In this document: in pieces, positions 37,309-45,643 of the stretch
Position numbering within the stretch: position 1 is the first letter of the stretch
Layout of the letters: every line of letters begins with the position of its first letter
DNA from: Mycobacterium pinniadriaticum
GTDB lineage: Bacteria > Actinomycetota > Actinomycetes > Mycobacteriales > Mycobacteriaceae
Length of the DNA: 64,000 bases
NCBI RefSeq assembly: GCF_026242045.1
Contig: NZ_JAPJDO010000002.1
Span: 62,001 to 126,000 of the forward strand
Direction of reading: 5' to 3'
The notes under the pieces: generated by a model
What the model was told of the DNA's origin: nothing
The model's database searches: none
The model's input: only the letters and a program-made list of their open reading frames with translations
Translations under genes and position numbers: made by a program

Positions 37309-38025
37309 TCATCTCGCCGCTCGGCTGGCGAGGTCACGCATTTCGGACAGTTCACGTGAAATCGCCTGGCGCGCAATCTCACCGCGGCCCGCGGTCATCA
37401 GCCGCTTGGTGGCCGCGACGGCGGCCGGGTCGAGCCGGGCGACGGTGTTTGCGGCGGCCGCGGCCGCCTCGAGCAGGTCGGCATCGGGTATCACCCGCAA
37501 CGCCAGGCCCATGGCGTGCGCGGCCTCGGCATCGATCCACTCACTGGACAACACCGACCACATAGCGTCGGCCCACCGGACCCGACCCGCCAGCAGCACT
37601 GAACTTCCGGCCTCCGGGACAATTCCCAATTCGGTGAACGGCAGTCGCATGCGGGCCGATTCGGCGACGAGCACGACATCGCAATACAGCAGCATCGTCG
37701 CGCCGAACCCCACCGCAAGCCCGTTGACCGCCGCGAAAAGCGGCTTGTTGAACGTGGCGAGAACGTCGAGCAGCACGGTGAACTCGTCGCCGGCGATCCG
37801 CCGGTCCTCGTCGGGAGTATTCGGGTCCAACAGCGACCGGTCGGCACCCACCGAGAATGCCCGTCCCCGCCCGGTCAGAATCACCGCCCGGATCTCGCCG
37901 TCGGCCTGGCAGCGCCGCAGGACGGTGTGCAGATCGCGGTAGGCCGGCCCGGTGAACGCATTGAGGCGCTCTGGCCGGTCGAACGACACCCAGACGATCG
38001 GCCCATCGCGACGTTCGCAGATCAT
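37309..38025 (-). CDS. Enoyl-CoA hydratase/isomerase family protein
   Basis: A 238-residue crotonase-fold enzyme. Oxyanion hole segments are GRGRAFSVGADRSLL and AVNGLAVGFGATMLLYCD. The catalytic position that holds Glu in many hydratases is followed by LPFTELGIVPEAGSSVLL, which keeps one candidate Glu. Start ATG at 38025 (a GGGGG stretch lies upstream). It probably acts in beta-oxidation of an unknown acyl-CoA. It is divergent from the TetR gene, whose operator lies between them. Confidence 0.86.
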   Translation of the reverse strand: MICERRDGPIVWVSFDRPERLNAFTGPAYRDLHTVLRRCQADGEIRAVILTGRGRAFSVGADRSLLDPNTPDEDRRIAGDEFTVLLDVLATFNKPLFAAVNGLAVGFGATMLLYCDVVLVAESARMRLPFTELGIVPEAGSSVLLAGRVRWADAMWSVLSSEWIDAEAAHAMGLALRVIPDADLLEAAAAAANTVARLDPAAVAATKRLMTAGRGEIARQAISRELSEMRDLASRAAR

Positions 38026-38136
38026 CAGGCCCCCATCTCGTCGAGACTGCGCTGCGCGCATCCATTCTGCGGTGGGAGCCCGCCGTACGCGCCGAATAGC
38101 GCGCTGGCCGCAGAATCGACGCTGGCGTTGCGTCAT

Positions 38137-38156
38137 TATGTATGGTTGCATACATA
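38137..38156. promoter_or_regulatory. TetR operator, perfect inverted repeat
   Basis: TATGTATGGTTGCATACATA: 8-base arms separated by 4 bases, ending 3 bases before the ATG of the TetR gene. The position fits autorepression. It also lies about 110 bases upstream of the divergent enoyl-CoA hydratase, which may be co-regulated. Confidence 0.8.
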
Positions 38157-38159
38157 GGC

Positions 38160-38744
38160 ATGACGAGCCCGCGTGACCGGATGGTCGCCTCCGCCGCACT
38201 GCTGATCCGTGAACGCGGAGCGCAGTCGACGGCGATCGCTGACGTCCTGGCGCACAGCGGAGCACCACGCGGCTCGGCGTACCACTACTTCCCCGGCGGT
38301 CGCACCCAGTTGGTCTGCGAGGCCGTCGACTACGTGGCCGACTTCGTCGCCGCCCGGCTGGCCAAGGCGGACACCAGCGTCGAGATGCTCGACGGGTTGA
38401 CCCGCTTCTATCGCAAGAATCTGATCGAGACCGACTATCGCGCCGGCTGTCCGGTGCTGGCCGTCGCGATCGAGTCCGGCGAACCGGAAAAGCCCAACCC
38501 GACAGTCGAGCGGGCGGCCGCGGCATTCGCCCGGTGGAACGACCTGATCGCGCAGCGGCTCGTCGTCGACGGAATCGCCGAGGACCGCGCCCAGGACCTG
38601 GCGGTCTCGGTGACCGCAGCCCTGGAGGGCGCCATCGTGCTGGCCCGCGCGGCCCGGGACCTCAAGCCTCTCGACGCCGTCCATCGACTGCTGCGCGAAC
38701 TACTCGAAGCCGCACTGAGAGAAGGAAGTCCCGATGTCCGCTGA
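38160..38744 (+). CDS. TetR-family regulator, LmrA/YxaF type (Rv0196-like)
   Basis: A 194-residue repressor. The helix-turn-helix is RMVASAALLIRERGAQSTAIADVLAHSGAPRGSAYHYFPGGR, and the LmrA-type C-terminal domain shows NLIETDYRAGCPVLAVAIE. It starts 3 bases after a perfect inverted repeat and overlaps the start of the molybdopterin oxidoreductase by 11 bases, so the two are co-transcribed. The same pairing is known for Rv0196-Rv0197 in M. tuberculosis. The ligand is unknown. Confidence 0.9.
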   Translation: MTSPRDRMVASAALLIRERGAQSTAIADVLAHSGAPRGSAYHYFPGGRTQLVCEAVDYVADFVAARLAKADTSVEMLDGLTRFYRKNLIETDYRAGCPVLAVAIESGEPEKPNPTVERAAAAFARWNDLIAQRLVVDGIAEDRAQDLAVSVTAALEGAIVLARAARDLKPLDAVHRLLRELLEAALREGSPDVR

Positions 38745-40983
38745 CTGGCACCCCACCGCCTGCATCCTGTGCGAATGCAACTGCGGCATCGTCGTGCAGA
38801 CCGAAGGCCGCACGCTGGCCCGAATCCGCGGAGACAAGGACAACCCCGCCTCGCAGGGCTACACCTGCAACAAGGCGCTCCGCCTGGACCACTACCAGAA
38901 CAACCGCGCCCGGCTGACCTCGCCGATGCGCCGCCGGGCCGATGGCAGTTACGAGGAGATCTCCTGGGACACCGCCATCACCGAGATCGCGGCGGGGTTC
39001 AAACGGATCGCCGACGCCTACGGCGGGGAGAAGATCTTCTACTACGGCGGCGGCGGTCAGGGTAACCACCTCGGCGGTGCCTACAGCAGTTCCTTTCTCA
39101 AGCTGATCGGTTCGCGATACCGATCCAATGCCCTGGCCCAGGAGAAGACCGGCGAGAACTGGGTGGATATGCAGCTGTACGGCGGGCACACCCGAGGCGA
39201 GTTCGAGCACGCCGAAGTGTCGGTGTTCGTGGGCAAGAACCCGTGGATGTCGCAGAGCTTTCCGCGGGCGCGCACGGTGCTCAACGATATCGCCAAGGAT
39301 CCCGCCCGCTCGATGATCGTCATCGACCCGGTGGTGACCGACACCGCGAAGATGGCGGACTTCCATCTACGGGTGCGGCCGGGCACGGACGCCTGGTGCC
39401 TGGCGGCGCTGGCGGCGGTGCTGGTACAGGAAAACCTCTGTGCCGAAACCTTCCTCGCCGAGCACGTCGACGGCGCCGAGGACGTCCGGGAGGTGCTCAA
39501 GACAATCCCCGTCGGGGAGTATGCGCAGCGCAGCGGTGTCGATGAGCAGTTGTTACGGGCGGCCGCGCGGCGCATCGCCGGCGCCGAGTCCGTCGCCGTC
39601 TTCGAGGACCTCGGGGTGCAGCAGGCGCCGAACAGCACATTGTGCTCCTACCTCAACAAGCTGTTGTGGATCCTGACTGGCAGTTTCGCCAAACGAGGTG
39701 GGCAGCATCTGCATTCGTCATTCGCCCCGCTGTTCAGTCTCAGCGGTGTCGGGCGCTCCCCGGTGACCGGCGCGCCGATCATCGCCGGTCTGGTGCCGTC
39801 CAACGTCGTGCCGCAGGAGATCTTGACCGACCACCCGGATCGGTTCCGGGCGATGATCGTCGAAAGCGCCAATCCCGCCCACTCCATTGCCGACTCGGAA
39901 ACCTGCCGTGCCGCCTTCGAATCGCTGGAGTTGCTGGTGGTGATCGACGTGGCGATGACCGAGACGGCACGGTTGGCGCACTACGTACTGCCGGCGGCCA
40001 GCCAATTCGAGAAGCCCGAAGCCACGTTCTTCAACTTCGAGTTCCCGCGCAACGAGTTTCACTTGCGGCATCCACTTTTCGAGCCGATTCCCGGCACACT
40101 TCCCGAGCCGGAGATCTGGGCGCGACTGGTGCGCGCGCTGGATGTGGTGAGCGATGACGACCTGCGTCCGCTGCGCGAGGCCGCCGCTGCGGGCCGCGAG
40201 GCCTACACCGGTGCGTTCTTCACCGAGCTGGCCGCCAATCCGGCGCTGGGCAAGGTGCTGCCCTACGTGCTCTACGAGACGCTGGGTCCGACGCTGCCCG
40301 ACCGGCTGGCCGGCGCGGCCGCCTTGTGGGGCTTGGCGCAGAAGGCCGCCGTCACCTACCCCGACGCGGTACGGCGCGCCGGTCATGCCGACGGCAACGC
40401 GCTGTTCGACGCGATCCTGGCCAGCAAGTCAGGGGTGACGTTCAGCGTGCACGAGTACGCCGACGACTGGGCACTGATGAGCCACGCCGACCGCAAGATC
40501 AAGCTGGTGATCCCGGAGATGCTCGACGACATTCGGGGGTTGGCCGGCGCCGGTCAGGAGCTGACCAGTCCGGAGTTCCCGATCGTGCTGTCCGCCGGCG
40601 AGCGGCGTGCGTTCACCGCCAACGACATCCTGCGCGATCCGTCCTGGCGCAAACGCGACGCTGACGGTGCGCTGCGGGTCAGCGTCGAGGACGCCCAAGC
40701 CCTGGGCCTGGTCGATGGTGGGCGCGCGCGGATCACCACCGCCGCCGGCAGCGCCGAGGCCGTCGTCGAGGTCAGCGAAACCATGCTGGCCGGGCACGCC
40801 GCACTGCCCAACGGATTCGGGCTCGACTTCGTCGACGCCGACGGGCACACCCGGGTCCCCGGGGTCGCCCCGAACGCGCTGACCTCTACCGACTGGCGCG
40901 ACCCCTACGCCGGCACACCGTGGCACAAGCACGTCCCGGCCCGCATCGAGGCGGTGCCGGCCGGCCTGGTCGCGGCCGGGTAG
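38734..40983 (+). CDS. Molybdopterin oxidoreductase with 4Fe-4S centre (Rv0197-like)
   Basis: A 749-residue DMSO-reductase-family enzyme carrying bis-MGD molybdenum. The N-terminal cluster motif is CILCECNCGI with the fourth cysteine in GYTCNKALRLDHY. The molybdopterin domain follows (YYGGGGQGNHLGGAYSSSFL, PARSMIVIDPVVTDTAKMADFHLRVRPGTDAW), and the C-terminal dinucleotide-binding domain ends the protein. No Tat signal is visible, so it is probably cytoplasmic. GAAGGAAG precedes the ATG. The electron partner and substrate are not evident. Confidence 0.9.
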   Translation: MSADWHPTACILCECNCGIVVQTEGRTLARIRGDKDNPASQGYTCNKALRLDHYQNNRARLTSPMRRRADGSYEEISWDTAITEIAAGFKRIADAYGGEKIFYYGGGGQGNHLGGAYSSSFLKLIGSRYRSNALAQEKTGENWVDMQLYGGHTRGEFEHAEVSVFVGKNPWMSQSFPRARTVLNDIAKDPARSMIVIDPVVTDTAKMADFHLRVRPGTDAWCLAALAAVLVQENLCAETFLAEHVDGAEDVREVLKTIPVGEYAQRSGVDEQLLRAAARRIAGAESVAVFEDLGVQQAPNSTLCSYLNKLLWILTGSFAKRGGQHLHSSFAPLFSLSGVGRSPVTGAPIIAGLVPSNVVPQEILTDHPDRFRAMIVESANPAHSIADSETCRAAFESLELLVVIDVAMTETARLAHYVLPAASQFEKPEATFFNFEFPRNEFHLRHPLFEPIPGTLPEPEIWARLVRALDVVSDDDLRPLREAAAAGREAYTGAFFTELAANPALGKVLPYVLYETLGPTLPDRLAGAAALWGLAQKAAVTYPDAVRRAGHADGNALFDAILASKSGVTFSVHEYADDWALMSHADRKIKLVIPEMLDDIRGLAGAGQELTSPEFPIVLSAGERRAFTANDILRDPSWRKRDADGALRVSVEDAQALGLVDGGRARITTAAGSAEAVVEVSETMLAGHAALPNGFGLDFVDADGHTRVPGVAPNALTSTDWRDPYAGTPWHKHVPARIEAVPAGLVAAG

Positions 40984-40992
40984 CTCAGCAGT

Positions 40993-41040
40993 TTTCGGCG
41001 CGCTTTCGTTCGCCCGCCAGCGCCGGTTTGCGCGCCGAAA
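40993..41040 (+). terminator. Putative terminator hairpin after the molybdopterin oxidoreductase
   Basis: TTTCGGCGCGC at 40993-41003 is the exact reverse complement of GCGCGCCGAAA at 41030-41040, with a 26-base loop. It begins 10 bases after the stop codon. The GC-rich stem fits a transcription end, although there is no T-run and the loop is large. Confidence 0.5.
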
Positions 41041-41061
41041 TCCCAATGGACGGCCCACAGC

Positions 41062-41080
41062 CAATCAAATAAATTGATTG
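41062..41080. promoter_or_regulatory. AT-rich inverted repeat upstream of the P450 operon
   Basis: CAATCAAATAAATTGATTG has 7-base arms (CAATCAA/TTGATTG) around 5 bases. It stands out in this GC-rich sequence and lies 34 bases before the GTG of the P450 gene that opens the eight-gene operon. A TetR-type operator or AT-rich promoter element is likely. Confidence 0.7.
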
Positions 41081-41113
41081 ATTTACTGCGTCGGGTGTTG
41101 TTCACTGAGACCT

Positions 41114-42334
41114 GTGACTGCGGCTGACACTTCGGATGTGCCCGAGTTCCCGATGAGTCGCGCGGCCGGGCTGCCGTTCGCGCCGCCGCCAGAGTCGTTG
41201 GCAGTCAACCAATCCGCCCAGATGGCCCGGGTGCGGATCTGGGATGGCAGCACGCCGTGGTTGATCACCGGATACGAGGCGATCCGCGCGTTGTTCGCCG
41301 ACGGCCGGGCCAGCGTCGACGACCGCAAAGAGGGCTATCCGCACTGGAACGAGGGGATGAAGTCGACGGTCCACCGACGTCCCCGTTCGGTCTTCACCTC
41401 CGATGCCGAGGAACACACCTTCTATCGCCGCATGCTGTCCAAGCCGTTCACGTTCCGGCGGGTCGAAGCCCTGCGCGAGGCCGTGCAGAAGATCACCGAC
41501 GAGCACATCGACGCCATCCTGGCCGGACCACAGCCCGCCGATCTGGTCAGCGGGCTGGCTCTGCCGGTGCCGTCGCTCGTGATCAGCCATCTGCTCGGGG
41601 TGCCCTACGAGGATGCGGACTTCTTCCAGGAGCAGTCCAACATGGGCATGGCCCGCGATGCCACCGCCGAGGATGCCGCGAAAGGCGCTGGCGCACTGGC
41701 GAGATACCTCAAAGCGCTGCTCGAGAAGAAGATGGACGATCCCGCCGAAGACCTGGTATCCGATCTTGCCGAACGGGTGAAGGCCGAAGAGATCTCCCTG
41801 AAAGAGGCGGCCCAGCTCGCCACCGGAGTCTTGATCGCCGGGCACGAGACGACTGCCGGTCAGATTTCCGTCAGCATCGCGGCACTCTTCGACAACCCCG
41901 AGCAGTTGGCGATGCTGCGCGACACGGAGGACCCGAAGGTCGTCGCGGTCGCCGTCGAGGAACTGCTGCGGTACTGCAGCATCATCCAGACCGGCCAGCG
42001 GCGCATCGCGACCGAGGACATCGAGGTGGGCGGCGACGTCATCCGGGCCGGTGAAGGCATCATCCTTGATGTCGCGCCGGCCAACTGGGACCCGCGCCAG
42101 TTCCCGCAGCCCGACCAGCTCAAGCTCGATCGCGACGACGGACCCAACGTCGCGCTCGGCTACGGCCGGCATTCGTGCGTCGGCGGCCAACTGGCCCGGA
42201 TGGAACTGCAGATCGTGCTGCCCACGCTGTTCCGGCGCATCCCCACGCTGCAACCGGTGGGACCGGTCAGCGACTTGCCGTTCAAGCACGACGCGCTGGC
42301 CTACGGCATGCACGAACTGCCGGTGACGTGGTGA
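41114..42334 (+). CDS. Cytochrome P450, first gene of the 41-50 kb operon
   Basis: A 406-residue soluble bacterial class I P450. The I-helix is [13 protein letters not shown], the EXXR is in VEELLRYCS, and the heme loop is [17 protein letters not shown] with the cysteine ligand. The start is the GTG at 41114, after the AT-rich inverted repeat. The stop overlaps the following SDR start (GTGA), so an alcohol made by the P450 could be passed straight to a dehydrogenase. A ferredoxin is supplied, by inference, from 61916-62110. Confidence 0.93.
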   Translation: MTAADTSDVPEFPMSRAAGLPFAPPPESLAVNQSAQMARVRIWDGSTPWLITGYEAIRALFADGRASVDDRKEGYPHWNEGMKSTVHRRPRSVFTSDAEEHTFYRRMLSKPFTFRRVEALREAVQKITDEHIDAILAGPQPADLVSGLALPVPSLVISHLLGVPYEDADFFQEQSNMGMARDATAEDAAKGAGALARYLKALLEKKMDDPAEDLVSDLAERVKAEEISLKEAAQLATGVLIAGHETTAGQISVSIAALFDNPEQLAMLRDTEDPKVVAVAVEELLRYCSIIQTGQRRIATEDIEVGGDVIRAGEGIILDVAPANWDPRQFPQPDQLKLDRDDGPNVALGYGRHSCVGGQLARMELQIVLPTLFRRIPTLQPVGPVSDLPFKHDALAYGMHELPVTW

Positions 42335-43284
42335 ACCGCCCTGACCTGACGCTGGCGGTGCCGGACCTGTCCGGCAAGCACGTCGTCGTCACGGGGGCGA
42401 ACAGCGGACTGGGCTTCGGGCTGGCGAAGCGGCTCGCGGCGGCGGGCGCCGACGTGGTGATGGCGGTGCGCAGCAGCACCAAGGGCGAAGCCGCCGCCGC
42501 GAAGATCCGCCAATCGAACCCGGCGGCGCAGGTGAGCGTCAAGACGATAGACCTGGCCTCGCTGGCCAGCGTCGAGGCGTTCGCCGACGGGCTGACCAGC
42601 GACGGCCGGTGGGTCGATGTGCTGGTCAACAACGCCGGTGTGATGACCCCACCGACCCGTCAGCAGACCAGCGACGGGTTCGAATTACAGTTCGGCGCCA
42701 ATCATTTAGGGCACTTCGCACTTACCGGACGGCTGCTGCCACTCTTGCGCGGCGGCCGTGTGGTGACGGTCAGCAGCATCGCGGCCACGCAGCGGAACCT
42801 TCGCTTCGACGACGTCAATGCCACCGGTGGATACAAGGCGATGTACTCCTACGGGGTCGCGAAGCTCGCGCAGTTGATGTTCGCCTTCGAGCTCGACCGG
42901 CGCAGCCAGGCGGGCGGGTGGGGTATCGCATCGAACGCCGCGCACCCCGGCCTCAGCAAGACGAATCTGCTCAGCGGCGCATCGTACGGCCTCGACAAGC
43001 CCACGCTGACCAGTCGGCTCACTCAGGCGACCTGGCGGTTGCTGCCGTTCATGTGGCTCGAGGTGGACGAGGGTATCAAGCCCACGCTCTACGCTGCGGT
43101 CTCGCCGGATGCCGCCGGGGCGACCTACTACGGGCCCCGCGGCCTGTACGAAACCGCCGGCGGCGGCGTCACCTTCGCCAAACTGAACAGACTGGCCCTC
43201 GATGTGGACGAGTGTGGTCGACTGTGGCAGCAGTCGGAAAACCTCACCGGAGTGACCTATCCGGCGGTCGAGCCCGCATGTTGA
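42331..43284 (+). CDS. Short-chain dehydrogenase, retinol/protochlorophyllide reductase-like
   Basis: A 317-residue SDR with the longer C-terminus of the retinol dehydrogenase/light-dependent protochlorophyllide reductase group. Motifs: [31 protein letters not shown], the catalytic [10 protein letters not shown] and the YGVAKLAQL (Tyr-x3-Lys). Basic residues after strand 2 (AVRSSTKG) favour NADP. It is coupled to the P450 before it and to the unknown protein after it (7-base overlap). Probably oxidises the alcohol formed by the P450. Confidence 0.88.
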   Translation: MNRPDLTLAVPDLSGKHVVVTGANSGLGFGLAKRLAAAGADVVMAVRSSTKGEAAAAKIRQSNPAAQVSVKTIDLASLASVEAFADGLTSDGRWVDVLVNNAGVMTPPTRQQTSDGFELQFGANHLGHFALTGRLLPLLRGGRVVTVSSIAATQRNLRFDDVNATGGYKAMYSYGVAKLAQLMFAFELDRRSQAGGWGIASNAAHPGLSKTNLLSGASYGLDKPTLTSRLTQATWRLLPFMWLEVDEGIKPTLYAAVSPDAAGATYYGPRGLYETAGGGVTFAKLNRLALDVDECGRLWQQSENLTGVTYPAVEPAC

Positions 43285-43796
43285 CCCGGTATCGCATGGC
43301 CCTGGTGTGCCAGACAGTCACCGAGGCCGTCGCACAAGTGGGCGGATTGATCTGCGACCGATCGCTAACCGGTTGGGATGTAAGGGTTTTTGCGACGCAC
43401 GACGAAGGTGGTACCGACAATGACCTCGCCTTGCGGATCATCGGCGCCTCCCGTGCGGAGGACCTGTCTGAAGAACCTGCCGCGGACACGTTGCTGCGCG
43501 CGGTCGCGGTGTCAGAAAGCGTCTACCGTGACGACCCCGTGGTCCGACGCTGGGTCGACGAAGCCATGGGCGAGCCTCTCATCGAGGTACTGGCGTGGGA
43601 TAGCCGGGGGCGAGACGTGCGGCACGTGGGGATCCCCGTCAGCCGCGCGGCTGTTGTCTTCCTCGATCACGCTCGTGCGGCAGTCGGCTGCGACACCGGG
43701 TCGGCAGCTTCAGAGCTGTACTGCCAGTGGCGGACCGGACGGATTCGTCAACCATTGCCACGACCGAACGTGCTCACCACGGTGAACGGGGGGTAG
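43278..43796 (+). CDS. Hypothetical protein inside the catabolic operon
   Basis: A 172-residue protein I do not recognise ([38 protein letters not shown] and onward). It looks soluble, mixed alpha/beta, with two N-terminal cysteines and a C-terminal basic stretch. The ATG at 43278 overlaps the preceding SDR by 7 bases, and 6 bases separate it from the next SDR, so it is surely co-translated with the operon. A small regulatory or accessory role is conceivable; nothing in the sequence shows it. Confidence 0.8.
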   Translation: MLTRYRMALVCQTVTEAVAQVGGLICDRSLTGWDVRVFATHDEGGTDNDLALRIIGASRAEDLSEEPAADTLLRAVAVSESVYRDDPVVRRWVDEAMGEPLIEVLAWDSRGRDVRHVGIPVSRAAVVFLDHARAAVGCDTGSAASELYCQWRTGRIRQPLPRPNVLTTVNGG

Positions 43797-43802
43797 ACCG
43801 TC

Positions 43803-44639
43803 ATGGCTGGTCGGGTTGACGGAATGGTCGCATTCATCTCGGGAGCGGCCCGCGGGCAGGGCCGCAGCCACGCGGTGCGACTGGCCCGAGAAGGTGCCGA
43901 CATCATCGCGATCGATATCTGCCGCGCCATCCCTGATGTGGTGTACCCGCCGTCGAGCCCGGCTGACCTGGCGCAGACCGCCGACCTCGTCCGGAGCCTG
44001 GGACGGCGGATCGTGACGGCCGAAGCGGACGTGCGCGACTACGACGCGCTGACGGCCGCCGTCGACACCGGCGTGGACCAGCTGGGCCGGCTGGACATCG
44101 TGGTGGCCAACGCGGGCATCGGCAACGCCGGAAACCGACTCCACAAGCTCGGAGAGCACGTCTGGAAAGACATGATCGACATCAACCTGACCGGAGTCTG
44201 GCACACAGTGAAAGCCGCTGTACCTCACATTCTTTCCGGCGGACGTGGCGGGTCGATCATCCTGACCAGCTCGGTCGGGGGCATGAAAGCCATGGCGCAC
44301 ACCGGCCACTACATCGCCGCCAAACACGGTGTCGTCGGCCTCATGCGCACCTTCGCGGTCGAACTCGGCCAGCACTCCATCCGAGTCAACTCAGTGCACC
44401 CGACGCAGGTGAACACCCCGATGGCGCTGAATGACGCCACCTTCCGGCTGTTCGCGCCGCACAAGGAGGATCCGGGACCGGAAGACTTCGCCCCGGTCTC
44501 CCAGATGATGCACACACTGCCGACGCCCTGGGTGGAGCCCGAGGACATCAGCAATGCCGTGCTGTTCCTCGCCAGTCCCGAATCCCGCTATGTCACTGGC
44601 GTTCAACTCCCCGTCGACGCGGGCGCTTTACTCAAGTAA
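43803..44639 (+). CDS. Mycofactocin-type short-chain dehydrogenase
   Basis: A 278-residue SDR of the same subfamily as the one at 29631-30461. The cofactor motif is ISGAARGQGRSHAVRLAREG, with the subfamily insertion after IDICRAIPDVVYPPSSPADLAQT; catalytic residues lie in IILTSSVGGMKA and YIAAKHG. Such enzymes hold NAD firmly and pass electrons through mycofactocin by family knowledge. In this operon it is a good candidate for alcohol or hydroxy-acyl oxidation. No strong ribosome site was seen; it likely depends on coupling. Confidence 0.88.
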   Translation: MAGRVDGMVAFISGAARGQGRSHAVRLAREGADIIAIDICRAIPDVVYPPSSPADLAQTADLVRSLGRRIVTAEADVRDYDALTAAVDTGVDQLGRLDIVVANAGIGNAGNRLHKLGEHVWKDMIDINLTGVWHTVKAAVPHILSGGRGGSIILTSSVGGMKAMAHTGHYIAAKHGVVGLMRTFAVELGQHSIRVNSVHPTQVNTPMALNDATFRLFAPHKEDPGPEDFAPVSQMMHTLPTPWVEPEDISNAVLFLASPESRYVTGVQLPVDAGALLK

Positions 44640-44671
44640 CAAATCGACACATCAACCAATGAGGAGTGATA

Positions 44672-45643
44672 ATGCCTGAGTTCGACTACGAAGAAATGAA
44701 AAAGGAAGCGGCGCAGTACATCAAGTTCGAGAAGGATCGCGAGAACCGGATCGCCTACATCACCTTCGATCGACCGGACGCCCAGAACGCGACATCACTG
44801 GGCATGCGTCAGCTCTACGCCGACATCATCCACAAGTGCAACGTCGACGACGACGTCAAGGTCGTCGTGATCCGTGGCGAGGGGGAGGATTTCGGTAGCG
44901 GCGGTGACCTGCCCGAGCAGCGGGGCATGATCGAGAACCCCGGCATGCCGCTGCTGCACGAACTGGCCATCAACGACGACGACGTCAAGTACCCGCCCGG
45001 GGGCTCCTACCGCTACCTGTCGACCGTCACCGACTTCTACGCCAAAGCCCGCGCGGGCAACCGGCCGTTGCAGGAGCTGCGCAAGGTCAGCATCATCGAA
45101 GCCAAGGGTTACTGCTACGGCTGGCACTTCTACCAGGCCGGCGACGCCGATCTGGTGATCTCCTCAGACGATGCGCTCTTCGGGCATCCCGCCTTCCGGT
45201 ATGTGGGCTGGGGCCCACGGCTGTGGTGGTGGGCCGAGACCATGGGCCTGCGCAAGTTCTCCGAAATGCTCTTCACCGGAAGACCGTTCAGCGCCAAAGA
45301 GATGTACGACTGCGGTTTCGTCAACAGCGTCGTGCCGCGCGAGGATCTGGAGGCCGAGACGCTCAAGTACGCGCTGGCCTGCTCGAAATCGCGGCCCACC
45401 GATACCGTCGCGGTGCAGAAGACGTTCCTGGAGCTCTACAAGCAGCACAAGGGCGAGTACTTCGGCAGCCTGCTCACCGGCATGGTCGAAGGCATGCTGC
45501 CGATGATCACCAATGACGTGGCGAACACCGTGGACCTGACCGCTGGAACTTTTGAGAAGGGCCTCAACAATGTGGTCAAGGACAATGACATGAACTTCCC
45601 GCCGGAATGGCGACTGAGCAAGTCGGGCCGCGCCAAGCCTTGA
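44672..45643 (+). CDS. Enoyl-CoA hydratase/isomerase family protein
   Basis: A 323-residue crotonase-family enzyme, longer than the usual ~260 because of an N-terminal extension and an inserted region near residues 90-130. Core segments are IAYITFDRPDAQNATS, the oxyanion hole region GEGEDFGSGGDL, and IEAKGYCYGWHFYQAGDADLVI. The ATG at 44672 follows GAGGAG. Several Trp residues (WGPRLWWWAE) near the active-site region suggest an unusual, bulky or aromatic substrate. It is followed directly by the CoA-transferase gene. Confidence 0.87.
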   Translation: MPEFDYEEMKKEAAQYIKFEKDRENRIAYITFDRPDAQNATSLGMRQLYADIIHKCNVDDDVKVVVIRGEGEDFGSGGDLPEQRGMIENPGMPLLHELAINDDDVKYPPGGSYRYLSTVTDFYAKARAGNRPLQELRKVSIIEAKGYCYGWHFYQAGDADLVISSDDALFGHPAFRYVGWGPRLWWWAETMGLRKFSEMLFTGRPFSAKEMYDCGFVNSVVPREDLEAETLKYALACSKSRPTDTVAVQKTFLELYKQHKGEYFGSLLTGMVEGMLPMITNDVANTVDLTAGTFEKGLNNVVKDNDMNFPPEWRLSKSGRAKP

